Of a DNA stretch of 29,123 nucleotides, positions 21,804-29,123 are shown piece by piece (positions within the stretch are counted from its first letter, which is position 1; the number at the start of each line of letters is the position of its first letter). A program made the translations under genes and the position numbers. The DNA is from a virus. The notes below the pieces were generated by a model. It saw only the letters and a program-made list of their open reading frames with translations, was not told the origin of the DNA and searched no databases. Where the stretch lies: IMG/VR virus record IMGVR_UViG_3300006875_000101, positions 1-29,123 of that record; one strand, given 5' to 3'.

Positions 21804-22432
21804 ATGTACTGCATAGTTGGCACACCCATACGTGCTAAATCCGTATTGTTGGAACTGTATCCTTCGGGATCAATTCCTTGTTGGAAGCCTGGGATGCCAA
21901 GTGCGCCAGGGATTGCGCCAGCAGCTACGCCACCGAGACCGGCAAGACCGGCAGCGAGAGGCACCCCAGCAACAGCAGCAGTTCCTCTAAGTGTATTAGC
22001 AATAGCTGCCTCTGATGGGACCGAGAGGCCTTGAATTGCCCCCGCCATTCCACCCAATGTGGCAGCACGCTTGCTTTCGCCCGCCCTTTGGGCACGTAGG
22101 CGATTGATATTTTCGGCAACAGCTGCTTCTCCAGCGGTAACCTGTCGCGCAGAAGTCTTGATAGGGGCGTAAATATTTTGAGAAGCTGTTGTTAAAGCGT
22201 CAACAGCACCTCGTTTAGCTGTTCCCATTAAATCAGAGACATTCCCCGCATATTTGCCAGCCAGACGTGCAGCACCTAAAGCGCCACGAGCGCCAAGGCC
22301 GGCAGCAAGTCCACCAAGTACAGCGCTACCGGGATCTTCGCCTTGTGCGGCAAGAGCCCCGCCAGCTACCAGACCGGCAGCTGCGGGAACTCCATATGCA
22401 AGCAAAGGACGACGTTGTCCTAATGGTTGCAT
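21800..22432 (-). CDS. Ala/Gly-rich head-region protein, possibly membrane-active
   Basis: 210 residues from ATG at 22432, preferred because GGAG lies 8 bases upstream; the GTG at 22441 overlaps the previous stop. Hydrophobic Ala/Gly stretches at the N-terminus (LLAYGVPAAAGLVAGGALAA) and near residues 155-180 (AVAGVPLAAGLAGLGGVAAG) could be membrane-inserting or helical bundles; the middle is charged (AVAENINRLRAQRAGESKR). No family is recognised. It lies between the scaffold-like gene and the capsid gene, where some phages encode internal head or ejection proteins. That role is inference. Overlap/coupling with the upstream gene is tight. Confidence 0.6.
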   Translation of the reverse strand: MQPLGQRRPLLAYGVPAAAGLVAGGALAAQGEDPGSAVLGGLAAGLGARGALGAARLAGKYAGNVSDLMGTAKRGAVDALTTASQNIYAPIKTSARQVTAGEAAVAENINRLRAQRAGESKRAATLGGMAGAIQGLSVPSEAAIANTLRGTAAVAGVPLAAGLAGLGGVAAGAIPGALGIPGFQQGIDPEGYSSNNTDLARMGVPTMQYM

Positions 22433-22437
22433 TTGCC

Positions 22438-23364
22438 TCACTCCATCACGAAGAGTTTATTGGACACAACGTTGGGCTGAGCCTGGTTCAGAACGCGCCA
22501 TGCATTCTGGGGGTCACGAGCCATGATGTCGTTGAAGGTGCCCCAGAAGTTGGTGGGCTGCTGAGGAGCAGCTGCAGCAGGGGGAGCAGGGAATTCACTA
22601 TAAGAATATGGATCCACTTGCTCAGTTGGATAACCATAAGCTTCAAGGTCTCCCTCGCCTTCATGCACAGGATACGGACCTTCGGGACCAAAGAACCGAA
22701 TGGTGTAATCGCTCAGCACGTCAGGGTTAGTCAGAATCTCGTTATAAGCAAGATTCTCGGTGTGCTCATTAGTAGCAAATTCAACATACTGCTTGAGGGT
22801 ATCGGTCATTTCCTGACCCCAGGTAACAGCGCTATCCAGCAGACCTTCGAGTTGAAGGGCGTAATTATTTAGAATTGCGGGAGCTTCGCTTCCGAACGCT
22901 GCGATTACTTGCTGGCTTTCCTGGCTCAGACCCTCCGAGTAGGTTGGGGAAGAGCTGGGCGAGTAACCCTGGTTGGTTGACCAGGTCTGCGGAGCCGATT
23001 GTTGCGTAGCTGGGGCGCTCGCTGAACCGTAGTTGGCCGGGGCGTAGGTCGTCGTCGGAGCTGACGGTTGACCCTGGAACGGGGATTGAACTGGTGCGCT
23101 CAGTAGATTCACTACTTTGTTGAACGCCGATTCCCATGGGTTGCTCTGTACTTCCGCCGGTTGGTATTGGGGGGCGTACTGAGTAGGGCTCGAGGGTTGG
23201 TAAACCGGGGCCGCCTGAGGTGCTGCCACCTGGTAATTCACCGGGGCTGCTTGGTACGATACCGGGGCTTGGCTCGGCTGGTAAGACGGAGTCACGTAAC
23301 TGCTCGGCGCTACTGCCGGAGTCGGGCTCGTCTGTGGGATCGATTGGACGGTAGCGTCCTGCAT
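22438..23364 (-). CDS. Scaffold-like protein overprinted on the portal gene
   Basis: 308 residues. The N-terminal ~140 are low-complexity, Pro/Gln/Tyr/Ala-rich (VSYQAAPVNYQVAAPQAAPV). The C-terminal half is helical and acidic (ALQLEGLLDSAVTWGQEM, EGEGDLEAYGYP) and ends WRVLNQAQPNVVSNKLFVME. Location between portal and capsid, disorder and acidity suit a scaffold that guides shell assembly. The ATG is preceded by AAAGGAG at a 7-base spacing. Its first 166 codons lie inside the portal gene in the +1 frame. It could instead be an internal head protein. Frame and ribosome site are seen; scaffold function is inferred. Confidence 0.7.
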   Translation of the reverse strand: MQDATVQSIPQTSPTPAVAPSSYVTPSYQPSQAPVSYQAAPVNYQVAAPQAAPVYQPSSPTQYAPQYQPAEVQSNPWESAFNKVVNLLSAPVQSPFQGQPSAPTTTYAPANYGSASAPATQQSAPQTWSTNQGYSPSSSPTYSEGLSQESQQVIAAFGSEAPAILNNYALQLEGLLDSAVTWGQEMTDTLKQYVEFATNEHTENLAYNEILTNPDVLSDYTIRFFGPEGPYPVHEGEGDLEAYGYPTEQVDPYSYSEFPAPPAAAAPQQPTNFWGTFNDIMARDPQNAWRVLNQAQPNVVSNKLFVME

Positions 23365-25114
23365 AACTCATCTCCTTTTGTAAAGCCTCTAATGTTCGAT
23401 ACAGATATGGAGTTAAATCCAACCTGGGATCGGCAGCCATCGGAAGGTTCGGTGACTGCGGGTGAGGGGTCTGCATCAGGCCACCCACCAGGCGAGAGAA
23501 TTGAGCAAAAGCGCCCTGAAGTTCACTCACCATCCTGAACGGAAACCCAGATAACATCTCGGCCCGTTCCTCATCCGTTTTAGACGGGAAGAGGTATTTC
23601 AGTGCTTCAATGCTATCAACACCTAATTCTTGCAAGTTGCGTACCACAATGGAGTTGTTAAGTACGTCTTGCGTGGAGTCCTCATAAACAGGTCCCGTCC
23701 ACCTCCACAGCATAGTGACATCACCATCTGGGATGAGACCTGTCACTCCAGGGGGTACATCTTGAGCTTGGATACATGCATTGATTGCGTCTTGAACAAG
23801 TTGTTCAAATTGATTCAGTGCTTCTTTATATGCATCTTTTTCTTCCTGTGTAGCATTTGCAGAAGGCTCAACAGGGCGTTCGATGCCAAGTGCAGAAGCA
23901 AGAGACATACGGAACAGCTGTTCTTCCTGATAAATAATTAACTCCAGACAGCGGCAGATACCGTAGGTATAAATAGCAGTTGCTTTTTTCTTCGATGTAG
24001 CAGACACGCGACCAAACAAAGACTTGTACTCGGTTGCGGTTACACCAGCAGAAATTGATAATTCATCAACACCACCAAGTGCTGTTCGAATTTCTTCCCT
24101 ATATTGACGAGCAAAATTATTTTGATCACCAGTGATTGCATCTGGGACAATGTAGCCAACACGGTCGTTTGGTTCCAGGTTTGCAATCACGCGTGGCACA
24201 CGGATCTGGCCGTCAACGCCACGAGAAACAGGATCAGATTTGAAGGTCGAACGACTCAGTGGGCTGGCACCGGCAAAACCTGAGTTTGCTGCAATGGATG
24301 GACGCTGAACAACTGAGTCCCCACCTGCCTCCATAAGGTCGGTCTTAGGACGAGATGACAACAGCGTGGGGCTACCAAAGAACTGCACGTTCTTCCGCAT
24401 GGTGCGTACCAACTCATCATGCGTGCAGATGTGATTGGCTAATGCATCAAATTCACCAACGCCTTCTTTTGCAAATCCCTTTGGATTATTAAAAATTTCA
24501 ACGCAAGGAATAAATCCAAGAGAATTTTTAAAGTTTTTAGTGCGACCGGGAGACATGCCTGATGGCATGTCAAATGTCATCTCAGCATCTGAGTGAGTTT
24601 CCTCGATTTCATTTGCTTTAATTGACAAGCGAATATAACGTTTTGCTCCAGGCTCACCAGTAATTGTGTTGCCAGTTACGTTGGTAACGTTAATGCCGTC
24701 GTGAGCACCGCCCGGCTTGCGCACCTTATAGCTGTAGATGATCACCACCTCATCCAGCTCGCCATCTACGTTGTAGTAACTGCGATACTCATGTTCGCGG
24801 AAATAGTAAACGCGATAGTTTTGCTTGGTAGGCCGAATGTAAAAAATGCCCTTACCATCGCACAGGAAATAATCCCAGATGGAATCAAGGCGAACATCAA
24901 TTTGATTATATTTAATTACGCGATCAATAAAATCTTTGCGCTGTGCACCAAAATTGTCTTGGCCTGGAAAAAACTCAACTCCTTGGCGAATACCAAAAAG
25001 TTTCATCTGGGCAAGGTGTGACGCAACAACACCAGTGTCTACAACCGTACCCGAATCTTTCTCAAGGTACGATTCGACAATTTCGTTAAGCCTTGCTTTT
25101 GCGTCGACTGCCAT
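22865..25114 (-). CDS. Portal protein
   Basis: 749 residues, of typical size for a large phage portal. It forms the dodecameric channel through which DNA enters the head and to which the tail binds. Support is the gene order (TerL, two small genes, portal, scaffold-like, capsid), a helical, charged N-terminal domain (RLNEIVESYLEKDSGT; FYIRPTKQNYRVYYFREHEY), and a central region typical of portal wings (SGVTATEYKSLFGRVSAT). The last ~165 residues are proline/serine-rich, basic at the very end, and coincide with the scaffold-like frame, so they may be a flexible extension peculiar to this phage. No unique catalytic residues exist in portals; confidence comes from context and resemblance. Confidence 0.85.
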   Translation of the reverse strand: MAVDAKARLNEIVESYLEKDSGTVVDTGVVASHLAQMKLFGIRQGVEFFPGQDNFGAQRKDFIDRVIKYNQIDVRLDSIWDYFLCDGKGIFYIRPTKQNYRVYYFREHEYRSYYNVDGELDEVVIIYSYKVRKPGGAHDGINVTNVTGNTITGEPGAKRYIRLSIKANEIEETHSDAEMTFDMPSGMSPGRTKNFKNSLGFIPCVEIFNNPKGFAKEGVGEFDALANHICTHDELVRTMRKNVQFFGSPTLLSSRPKTDLMEAGGDSVVQRPSIAANSGFAGASPLSRSTFKSDPVSRGVDGQIRVPRVIANLEPNDRVGYIVPDAITGDQNNFARQYREEIRTALGGVDELSISAGVTATEYKSLFGRVSATSKKKATAIYTYGICRCLELIIYQEEQLFRMSLASALGIERPVEPSANATQEEKDAYKEALNQFEQLVQDAINACIQAQDVPPGVTGLIPDGDVTMLWRWTGPVYEDSTQDVLNNSIVVRNLQELGVDSIEALKYLFPSKTDEERAEMLSGFPFRMVSELQGAFAQFSRLVGGLMQTPHPQSPNLPMAADPRLDLTPYLYRTLEALQKEMSYAGRYRPIDPTDEPDSGSSAEQLRDSVLPAEPSPGIVPSSPGELPGGSTSGGPGLPTLEPYSVRPPIPTGGSTEQPMGIGVQQSSESTERTSSIPVPGSTVSSDDDLRPGQLRFSERPSYATIGSADLVNQPGLLAQLFPNLLGGSEPGKPASNRSVRKRSSRNSK

Positions 25115-25148
25115 TATTTGCCTTGTTTATTAATTAAATACTAGCAGC

Positions 25149-25484
25149 TCAAGAAACATATTTTCCATCAAAACCGAAAGAATATGGTTGCGCCATTAAT
25201 CCACCCATGTTACCAACCGCTTGAGTTCCTGGATAAAAAGAACCAATTAAAGAACTTGAATCAAGTCCAAAAGCAAGAGGCAATTGAGGCCCTGTACGTT
25301 GTAAAAAAATTTCACGTTCGTTAGGATTGTCGGTACCCATCCCCTTGTTATAGATTTTTTGTTGGCGAGCATCCCTTTTAAACGCCTCTGGATTAATGGC
25401 GCTGCCTTGACTGCCCATAAAATTACCGCCTGCAAATAAATTGCCAGGTGCTCCAGGGACGTTAGATTCTCCGGCGTAATACAT
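25149..25484 (-). CDS. Hypothetical protein (Gly/Pro-rich)
   Basis: 111 residues, not recognised. Rich in Gly, Pro, Asn and Phe with one basic segment (EAFKRDARQQKIYNKG) and no obvious fold. It lies between the AbrB-like gene and the portal, both on minus, with short gaps. Position suggests a head-assembly accessory or small virion protein, but nothing in the sequence shows what it does. Confidence 0.55.
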   Translation of the reverse strand: MYYAGESNVPGAPGNLFAGGNFMGSQGSAINPEAFKRDARQQKIYNKGMGTDNPNEREIFLQRTGPQLPLAFGLDSSSLIGSFYPGTQAVGNMGGLMAQPYSFGFDGKYVS

Positions 25485-25509
25485 CTCTAAAGCTTTCAGT
25501 TTTTATATT

Positions 25510-25698
25510 CTACTCTTCTATAACCTCATACCCAGATGCATCATGGACTTTTGATAAAATAATCCCTTCGCTTCTAACGTCCCAATTAAGAATATCTCCT
25601 TCTTGCCAACCAAGCTCTTCAATTACCTCATCGGGAAATGTGATATACAACTCTCCGTTTTCGTCTTCTTCAATTTCAAGAATGTAGCTGCTGCTCAT
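25510..25698 (-). CDS. AbrB/MazE-like small DNA-binding protein
   Basis: 62 residues. The pattern YILEIEEDENGELYITFPDE then LGWQEGDILNWDV matches the swapped-hairpin AbrB/MazE fold known in antitoxins and transition regulators, also seen as short stand-alone proteins in cyanophages. It may bind DNA as a dimer. No toxin gene lies beside it: the upstream neighbour is a membrane/coiled-coil protein, and its start overlaps the neighbour's stop by 4 bases. Confidence 0.7.
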   Translation of the reverse strand: MSSSYILEIEEDENGELYITFPDEVIEELGWQEGDILNWDVRSEGIILSKVHDASGYEVIEE

Positions 25699-25988
25699 TT
25701 TGATAAAATCTTTTCCATAAGCTTATCAAGCTTATTGTTGATTTCGCGAAAATTATCATGCATTTCTTTAATTTCTCTTAAGAAATCAACCTTTAAAACA
25801 TACTCCATTGGCATGCGGTTAATTTGGTCTTCCAAAAGATCAATCCTTCTTTTTTGAGAATTTGTATAACTAAAAGCTTGTTGTATATCCTGGCTTTGAC
25901 GAGCAAGAATTTTATTTGCCATCCAAGTGCCGCCGGTTACCGCAGAAATAAGTGCAGTTAAACCAATGGCTACGTACTCCGGTCCCAC
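25695..25988 (-). CDS. Membrane-anchored coiled-coil protein
   Basis: 97 residues. A single N-terminal transmembrane segment (about residues 5-25, YVAIGLTALISAVTGGTWMA) is followed by a long heptad-containing helix (RRIDLLEDQINRMPMEYV, and REINNKLDKLMEKILSK). The architecture is that of holin-like or spanin-like small proteins, and a similar gene is common beside terminase in cyanophages. A pore-forming role needs evidence. It lies between TerL and the AbrB-like gene, with a 4-base overlap on the latter. Confidence 0.7.
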   Translation of the reverse strand: MGPEYVAIGLTALISAVTGGTWMANKILARQSQDIQQAFSYTNSQKRRIDLLEDQINRMPMEYVLKVDFLREIKEMHDNFREINNKLDKLMEKILSK

Positions 25989-26017
25989 AACAAAAATGCT
26001 TTTTTCTAATTCTAAAA

Positions 26018-27544
26018 TTAGTAATCAAGTTGAAGTTGTCCTTTACGCGCCAAACCTGTTACGAGCCAGACGAGAGCGTCGACGCAATCGTCGTGACTGC
26101 TGACACCAAAATTTGTTAGCTCTTCAAACATATTAGTGAAGTTACGGTATCGATTAAAAATAATCTTGCGATCTTCAAACATACCCATAATTCCACGGAA
26201 GCGGGCCAACTTGTCGGCGCGGAATCCTTTAACAGGATGCCAAATCAAGTTGTAGAGGCTTTCTTGATTTAAACAGACACGCTTGAAGTCTGCCTCCAAC
26301 GACGCTTGGTACTGAACCGCCTCGCTCCAAATATCACACGTGGAATAAGTGGGAAAGTAATTATCGTTTGCATCCTTACCAAGGATGGACCAATCATTCA
26401 AAAGTTCTTTGAGGGCATCTAATTTTTCAAGGTTGCCCATTACGCGCAACCGGCGGTAATCGATGATATGGATTCGATCACCAATACGGCCACCAAGAAC
26501 CATCACCGTGTAATCGTTTTTCTCTTTAGTACCAGCAGACAGGTCAACCCCAACACCCAGTGTGTCAAACTCAGTTGCAATTTCGGCTTTAACAATCAGT
26601 TCAGGCGCAAGTGAAAGTTCATTCTGCCTGATGATTTGATTCATGTACTGGAAAGAAAAAGCAATCGGTGCCTGCCTCTTTTTTTCCTTTAAGTAATCCA
26701 ATGACCACATCTCTGGCCAATATGAAATTTCCTCACCGGTTTTGGGATCGTTTTCAATTGCAGAAAGAACAATTTGTGTCCAGTTGTTTTGTTCGTTGAA
26801 TGTCGTGGCATGAATATCGTCATGGCGAAAGCGCGTACCAAGGCAAATGGCGCGGCCGCCCTCGAACATAGTGGGCGCAATCACCGCATTCCAATTGTCC
26901 TGCATCATTTTTCTGATGTCAGGGTTAGAAATATCCGCAGCTGATTTGATGGCGTCATCAATCATGACCAAGTGCGAACGCTTGGAGGTCACCGAACCTT
27001 TGAGGCCTGCAGCGCAGAGCGTAAACTGTTCGTCACCAGTTACGTCAATACCAGCAAACTTATGATCAATGGACCAGTATTCGTTACTGGTAACGTTTTT
27101 TAAAAGCCGAACCTCAGGGAAAACTTCTTGGTAGCGTTTGCTTTCAATGATGCGTTTAATGGTTGCTGATTTAGAACGCGCAATGTCAACCGTATAAGAC
27201 AAATAAAGAACTTGAAGTGGTTGTTTTGCTTGAGTGTGAATACCAATAGCCCAGGCAGTTAATAAACCAAGGACTGTGGATTTCGCGGATCCCCGTGGTG
27301 CAAGTAGATCAACGTTTGGACCAGCAATACGAAGAAGGCAACTGCTGTTTTCTTCGGTTATGAAATGGCGATGCCAGTTTTTATGGTGCTGAGCAGGAGG
27401 TTTATCAGCTACGTATTCACAAAAGAAACCAAAATCTTCTCGCGCCTTCTTGAGAGAATCAATATCTTTATGTGGTTTAATCGCATAGTTCTTGGAAGCA
27501 GCACGTGCGTTCCTGCGATAAGCCAGATGAAGATAAGAAGGCAC
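26018..27544 (-). CDS. terL: Terminase large subunit
   Basis: 508 residues. N-terminal ATPase: Walker A APRGSAKST (82-90), Walker B HLVMIDDAI (191-199, Asp196/197) and the coupling motif CLGTRF (234-239). C-terminal RNase H-like nuclease: Asp334 in VGVDLSAGT, a second acidic site near Asp404/Glu408 and Asp485/486/489 in SHDDCVDALV. The motor cuts concatemeric DNA and pumps it through the portal. The start is GTG at 27544 with no clear ribosome site. Upstream are a 53-residue basic gene and a small-subunit candidate; downstream is the membrane protein. Confidence 0.95.
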   Translation of the reverse strand: MPSYLHLAYRRNARAASKNYAIKPHKDIDSLKKAREDFGFFCEYVADKPPAQHHKNWHRHFITEENSSCLLRIAGPNVDLLAPRGSAKSTVLGLLTAWAIGIHTQAKQPLQVLYLSYTVDIARSKSATIKRIIESKRYQEVFPEVRLLKNVTSNEYWSIDHKFAGIDVTGDEQFTLCAAGLKGSVTSKRSHLVMIDDAIKSAADISNPDIRKMMQDNWNAVIAPTMFEGGRAICLGTRFRHDDIHATTFNEQNNWTQIVLSAIENDPKTGEEISYWPEMWSLDYLKEKKRQAPIAFSFQYMNQIIRQNELSLAPELIVKAEIATEFDTLGVGVDLSAGTKEKNDYTVMVLGGRIGDRIHIIDYRRLRVMGNLEKLDALKELLNDWSILGKDANDNYFPTYSTCDIWSEAVQYQASLEADFKRVCLNQESLYNLIWHPVKGFRADKLARFRGIMGMFEDRKIIFNRYRNFTNMFEELTNFGVSSHDDCVDALVWLVTGLARKGQLQLDY

Positions 27545-27576
27545 GAATAATATTCAATCGGTTACTGAATACTAAC

Positions 27577-27738
27577 TCAACCTTCTTGTTCTTTGCGTTT
27601 TTTGTTTTGGTACTTCCGTGCTTTATCTAAAGCGGCCCGGCGTTTTTCTTTGTCACTCATCTCAGTGCCGTCCTCATTTTTTGCTTCTTTTTTCTTGAAA
27701 TGTTCAAGAAGTTGAGGCGGCATTTTTCCTTTAGACAT
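27577..27738 (-). CDS. Small basic cyanophage protein (53 aa)
   Basis: 53 residues, MSKGKMPPQLLEHFKKKEAK to KYQNKKRKEQEG, very rich in lysine and glutamate. I recognise the pattern from small cyanophage ORFs placed just upstream of the large terminase gene. A long charged helix is likely; function unknown. It fills the gap between TerL and the small-subunit candidate on minus. Confidence 0.65.
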   Translation of the reverse strand: MSKGKMPPQLLEHFKKKEAKNEDGTEMSDKEKRRAALDKARKYQNKKRKEQEG

Positions 27739-27769
27739 AACAAATGTTTTTCTTTATTTTAATGTCCGT

Positions 27770-28324
27770 TTATTCTTCCAGCTGCATACGAGCCCAAACA
27801 CTCATACTTGCTTCATGTAAAGGCGATTCAATTGGATCATCTTTGAAAATAAACATTAACTCACGAATGGCTCGATCAGCGCCAGCCATTAATAAACCTT
27901 TGCGATCTTTGGCGGAAGTATATTGCTCGACTTGATTAATTGTGCCGCGCAATTCTTTTTCCATTGCGGCAATGCGAGCAACGCCAGCATCACGTTTAAC
28001 CGCATAATTTTCGATATCATCACGTAGTTTACGAATGTCTTCTCTCATCTCCTCAATTTCCATGAGAAGCATTTTTCTGTGATCAGGTTTAGGGTATTTA
28101 TTTTTGATCCAAGATTCACATGAAACAATGTTACCCACATAACCAAGGAAGCGAGCGTAAAGAAAACATTCGATGAACGAATAGTTTTCTGCCGAAAAAG
28201 CATGAAAAGATTCTTGAACCGCTTCAGGCTGTCTCAAAAACCATTCTTCAAAAACATTCCCGTCAAGATAAAAGGAATGTTGATTTTCTTTAATACTTGT
28301 AAGCTGCTTTTGCTGAACGCTCAT
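27770..28324 (-). CDS. Small terminase subunit candidate
   Basis: 184 residues. The middle is a long charged coiled coil (REDIRKLRDDIENYAVKR, VARIAAMEKEL), preceded by an aromatic helix-rich N-terminal domain (SFIECFLYARFLGYVGN) and followed by a helical tail. Small terminase subunits are oligomeric helical proteins just upstream of TerL with little sequence conservation, and this gene has the right place and shape. No DNA-binding motif is obvious, so the call is from context only. Its start overlaps the end of the upstream gene by 35 bases. Confidence 0.4.
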   Translation of the reverse strand: MSVQQKQLTSIKENQHSFYLDGNVFEEWFLRQPEAVQESFHAFSAENYSFIECFLYARFLGYVGNIVSCESWIKNKYPKPDHRKMLLMEIEEMREDIRKLRDDIENYAVKRDAGVARIAAMEKELRGTINQVEQYTSAKDRKGLLMAGADRAIRELMFIFKDDPIESPLHEASMSVWARMQLEE

Positions 28325-29123
28325 TCCATTCTTTTTGACGATATTTAGACGATTCTAGCTCGCCTAAAAGATTACGGAAAAGGTCAGGGTCAAATGCCCC
28401 GACATCTTGTTGTGATTCAAATGACTTAACCCAATCATCAAACTCACTTGTTCCTGCATCAGAAGAACTTTTTTGAACCGCGTTTTGAGCACTGTAGCTT
28501 GAAAGAGCTGTATCTAAATCTTCTTGAGTAAGACCAGTTGACGTGATGTTTGCTAACGCGTTGTCTAAATCTTCTTGAGTAAGGCCAGGAGAAGAAGAAG
28601 AAGAAGAAGAAGCCGTTGCCTTGTCTAACGCGGCCTTGATGGCTGCATCTAATTCTTCTTGGGTATAGCCGCCAGGTTTATTTTGCAACGACTGTTTTGC
28701 AGCTGCTACAGCCTCTTTCTTTTTTGTTTGTAGATTTTCTACACGTGTATCTTTGCCAAGATCTTTTAACTTGCCGAGGATGTCTTTGAATTTACCTGGA
28801 TCAGCAATACCAGAAGCAGTAGCACCTGAAATTAAACCTTTTGCTTTTTCCGTTAAAGATTGAACGCGCTCTTGTTTTTTTTCTTTTTGTTCTTGTTTGT
28901 TTTCTTTTTGTTTAGAAGAAGAAGAGCCAACGGAAGGGGTACTGGCTGATTGATAAGCTTTTGCTGCGGCTACTGCTTGACCAGCAGAAGAGGAACCGCC
29001 ACCACTAGGGGAAGTTGGTGGCTTGGGGCCAGGAGTTGGCGCAGGGGGTGTAGGGTTGCCGCCACTTTTCCCACCGCCACCGCCACCTGACGGAGCGTTA
29101 CCACCACCACTTTTCCCACCGCC
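28290..29123 (-). CDS. Low-complexity virion-type protein, truncated by window edge
   Basis: The frame is open for 277 codons to the right edge, with no stop; the TTG at 28688 is not needed as a start. The visible N-terminal part is glycine-rich (GGGKSGGG motifs) and proline-rich, then a lysine/glutamine-rich helix (QKENKQEQKEKKQERVQ), then three copies of the TQE[E/D]LDxAL motif (about every 35 then 22 residues) separated by serine runs (up to seven). The C-terminal ~70 residues look folded (EFDDWVKSFESQQ, KYRQKEWNERSAKAAYKY). Not recognised. The serine run comes from an AGA/TCT trinucleotide repeat, a slippage-prone tract. It overlaps the next gene by 35 bases. Confidence 0.6.
   Translation of the reverse strand, partial: GGGKSGGGNAPSGGGGGGKSGGNPTPPAPTPGPKPPTSPSGGGSSSAGQAVAAAKAYQSASTPSVGSSSSKQKENKQEQKEKKQERVQSLTEKAKGLISGATASGIADPGKFKDILGKLKDLGKDTRVENLQTKKKEAVAAAKQSLQNKPGGYTQEELDAAIKAALDKATASSSSSSSPGLTQEDLDNALANITSTGLTQEDLDTALSSYSAQNAVQKSSSDAGTSEFDDWVKSFESQQDVGAFDPDLFRNLLGELESSKYRQKEWNERSAKAAYKY

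Noticed and set aside
23161-23538. Plus-strand frame opposite the portal/scaffold overlap
   Set aside because: Shadow of two overlapping, G+C-biased coding frames on minus; arginine-rich nonsense composition and no ribosome site.
25510-25988. Toxin-antitoxin pair built on the AbrB/MazE-like protein
   Set aside because: The overlapping neighbour is a membrane/coiled-coil protein with no toxin fold features, and the other neighbour is a Gly/Pro-rich protein, so the AbrB-like protein has no visible toxin partner.
1-29123. CRISPR array or insertion sequence
   Set aside because: I saw no evenly spaced direct repeats with unique spacers. The regular repeats in 121-4590 are in-frame coding repeats. 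No transposase or IS-type terminal repeats were recognised; the mobile genes present are HNH endonucleases.

Overview
The window is part of the genome of a tailed double-stranded DNA bacteriophage, most likely a cyanophage. The phage identity rests on a head-assembly series (large terminase, portal, scaffold, major capsid, capsid-associated proteins), virion peptidoglycan hydrolases and collagen-like tail fibres. The cyanobacterial host is inferred from an NblA-like phycobilisome-degradation adaptor, small proteins of types I know from marine and freshwater cyanophages, and a decayed tyrosine recombinase of cyanobacterial type. I cannot name the phage or its tail morphology: no tape measure, sheath or tube protein is recognisable here.

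Layout. From the right edge leftwards, nearly everything lies on the minus strand. It begins with a low-complexity protein running off the edge (28290-29123), a small-terminase candidate, a 53-residue basic protein, TerL (26018-27544), a membrane/coiled-coil protein and an AbrB-like protein. Then come the portal (22865-25114), a scaffold-like protein whose first ~166 codons are read in a second frame inside the portal gene, an Ala/Gly-rich protein and the major capsid gene. The capsid gene is split after its third codon by an 824-nt group I intron, which carries an HNH homing endonuclease on the opposite strand with its own promoter. Further left are a second capsid-associated protein, a helix-hairpin-helix protein, an M15-like peptidase, a further structural protein, a freestanding HNH/AP2 endonuclease, a 346-residue protein, a lytic transglycosylase and two large virion proteins (12054-14627).

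A mixed accessory segment (about 5.0-12 kb) interrupts the late genes. On plus it holds an HTH protein, two unknowns, a Dam-like protein with an altered catalytic motif, dCTP deaminase, a DUF3310 protein overlapping another ORF, and an HNH endonuclease. On minus it holds the NblA-like adaptor, a T4-type lysozyme, small basic proteins, another HNH endonuclease and the recombinase-like protein beside an excisionase-like HTH gene. The left end has a small membrane protein, two tail-fibre proteins built from short repeats, and the first 22 codons of a further gene.

How it works together. TerL with a small-subunit candidate would package DNA through the portal into a shell of scaffold plus capsid protein. 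Capsid expression depends on RNA splicing, since the unspliced message stops after five codons. The transglycosylase and M15-like peptidase probably act at entry or in virion-associated wall digestion, and the lysozyme at release. dCTP deaminase, DUF3310 and the NblA-like protein would redirect nucleotides and light-harvesting protein to phage production. The most notable points are the capsid intron with its antisense endonuclease, the portal/scaffold overprint, the NblA-like gene and the decayed integrase/excisionase pair.
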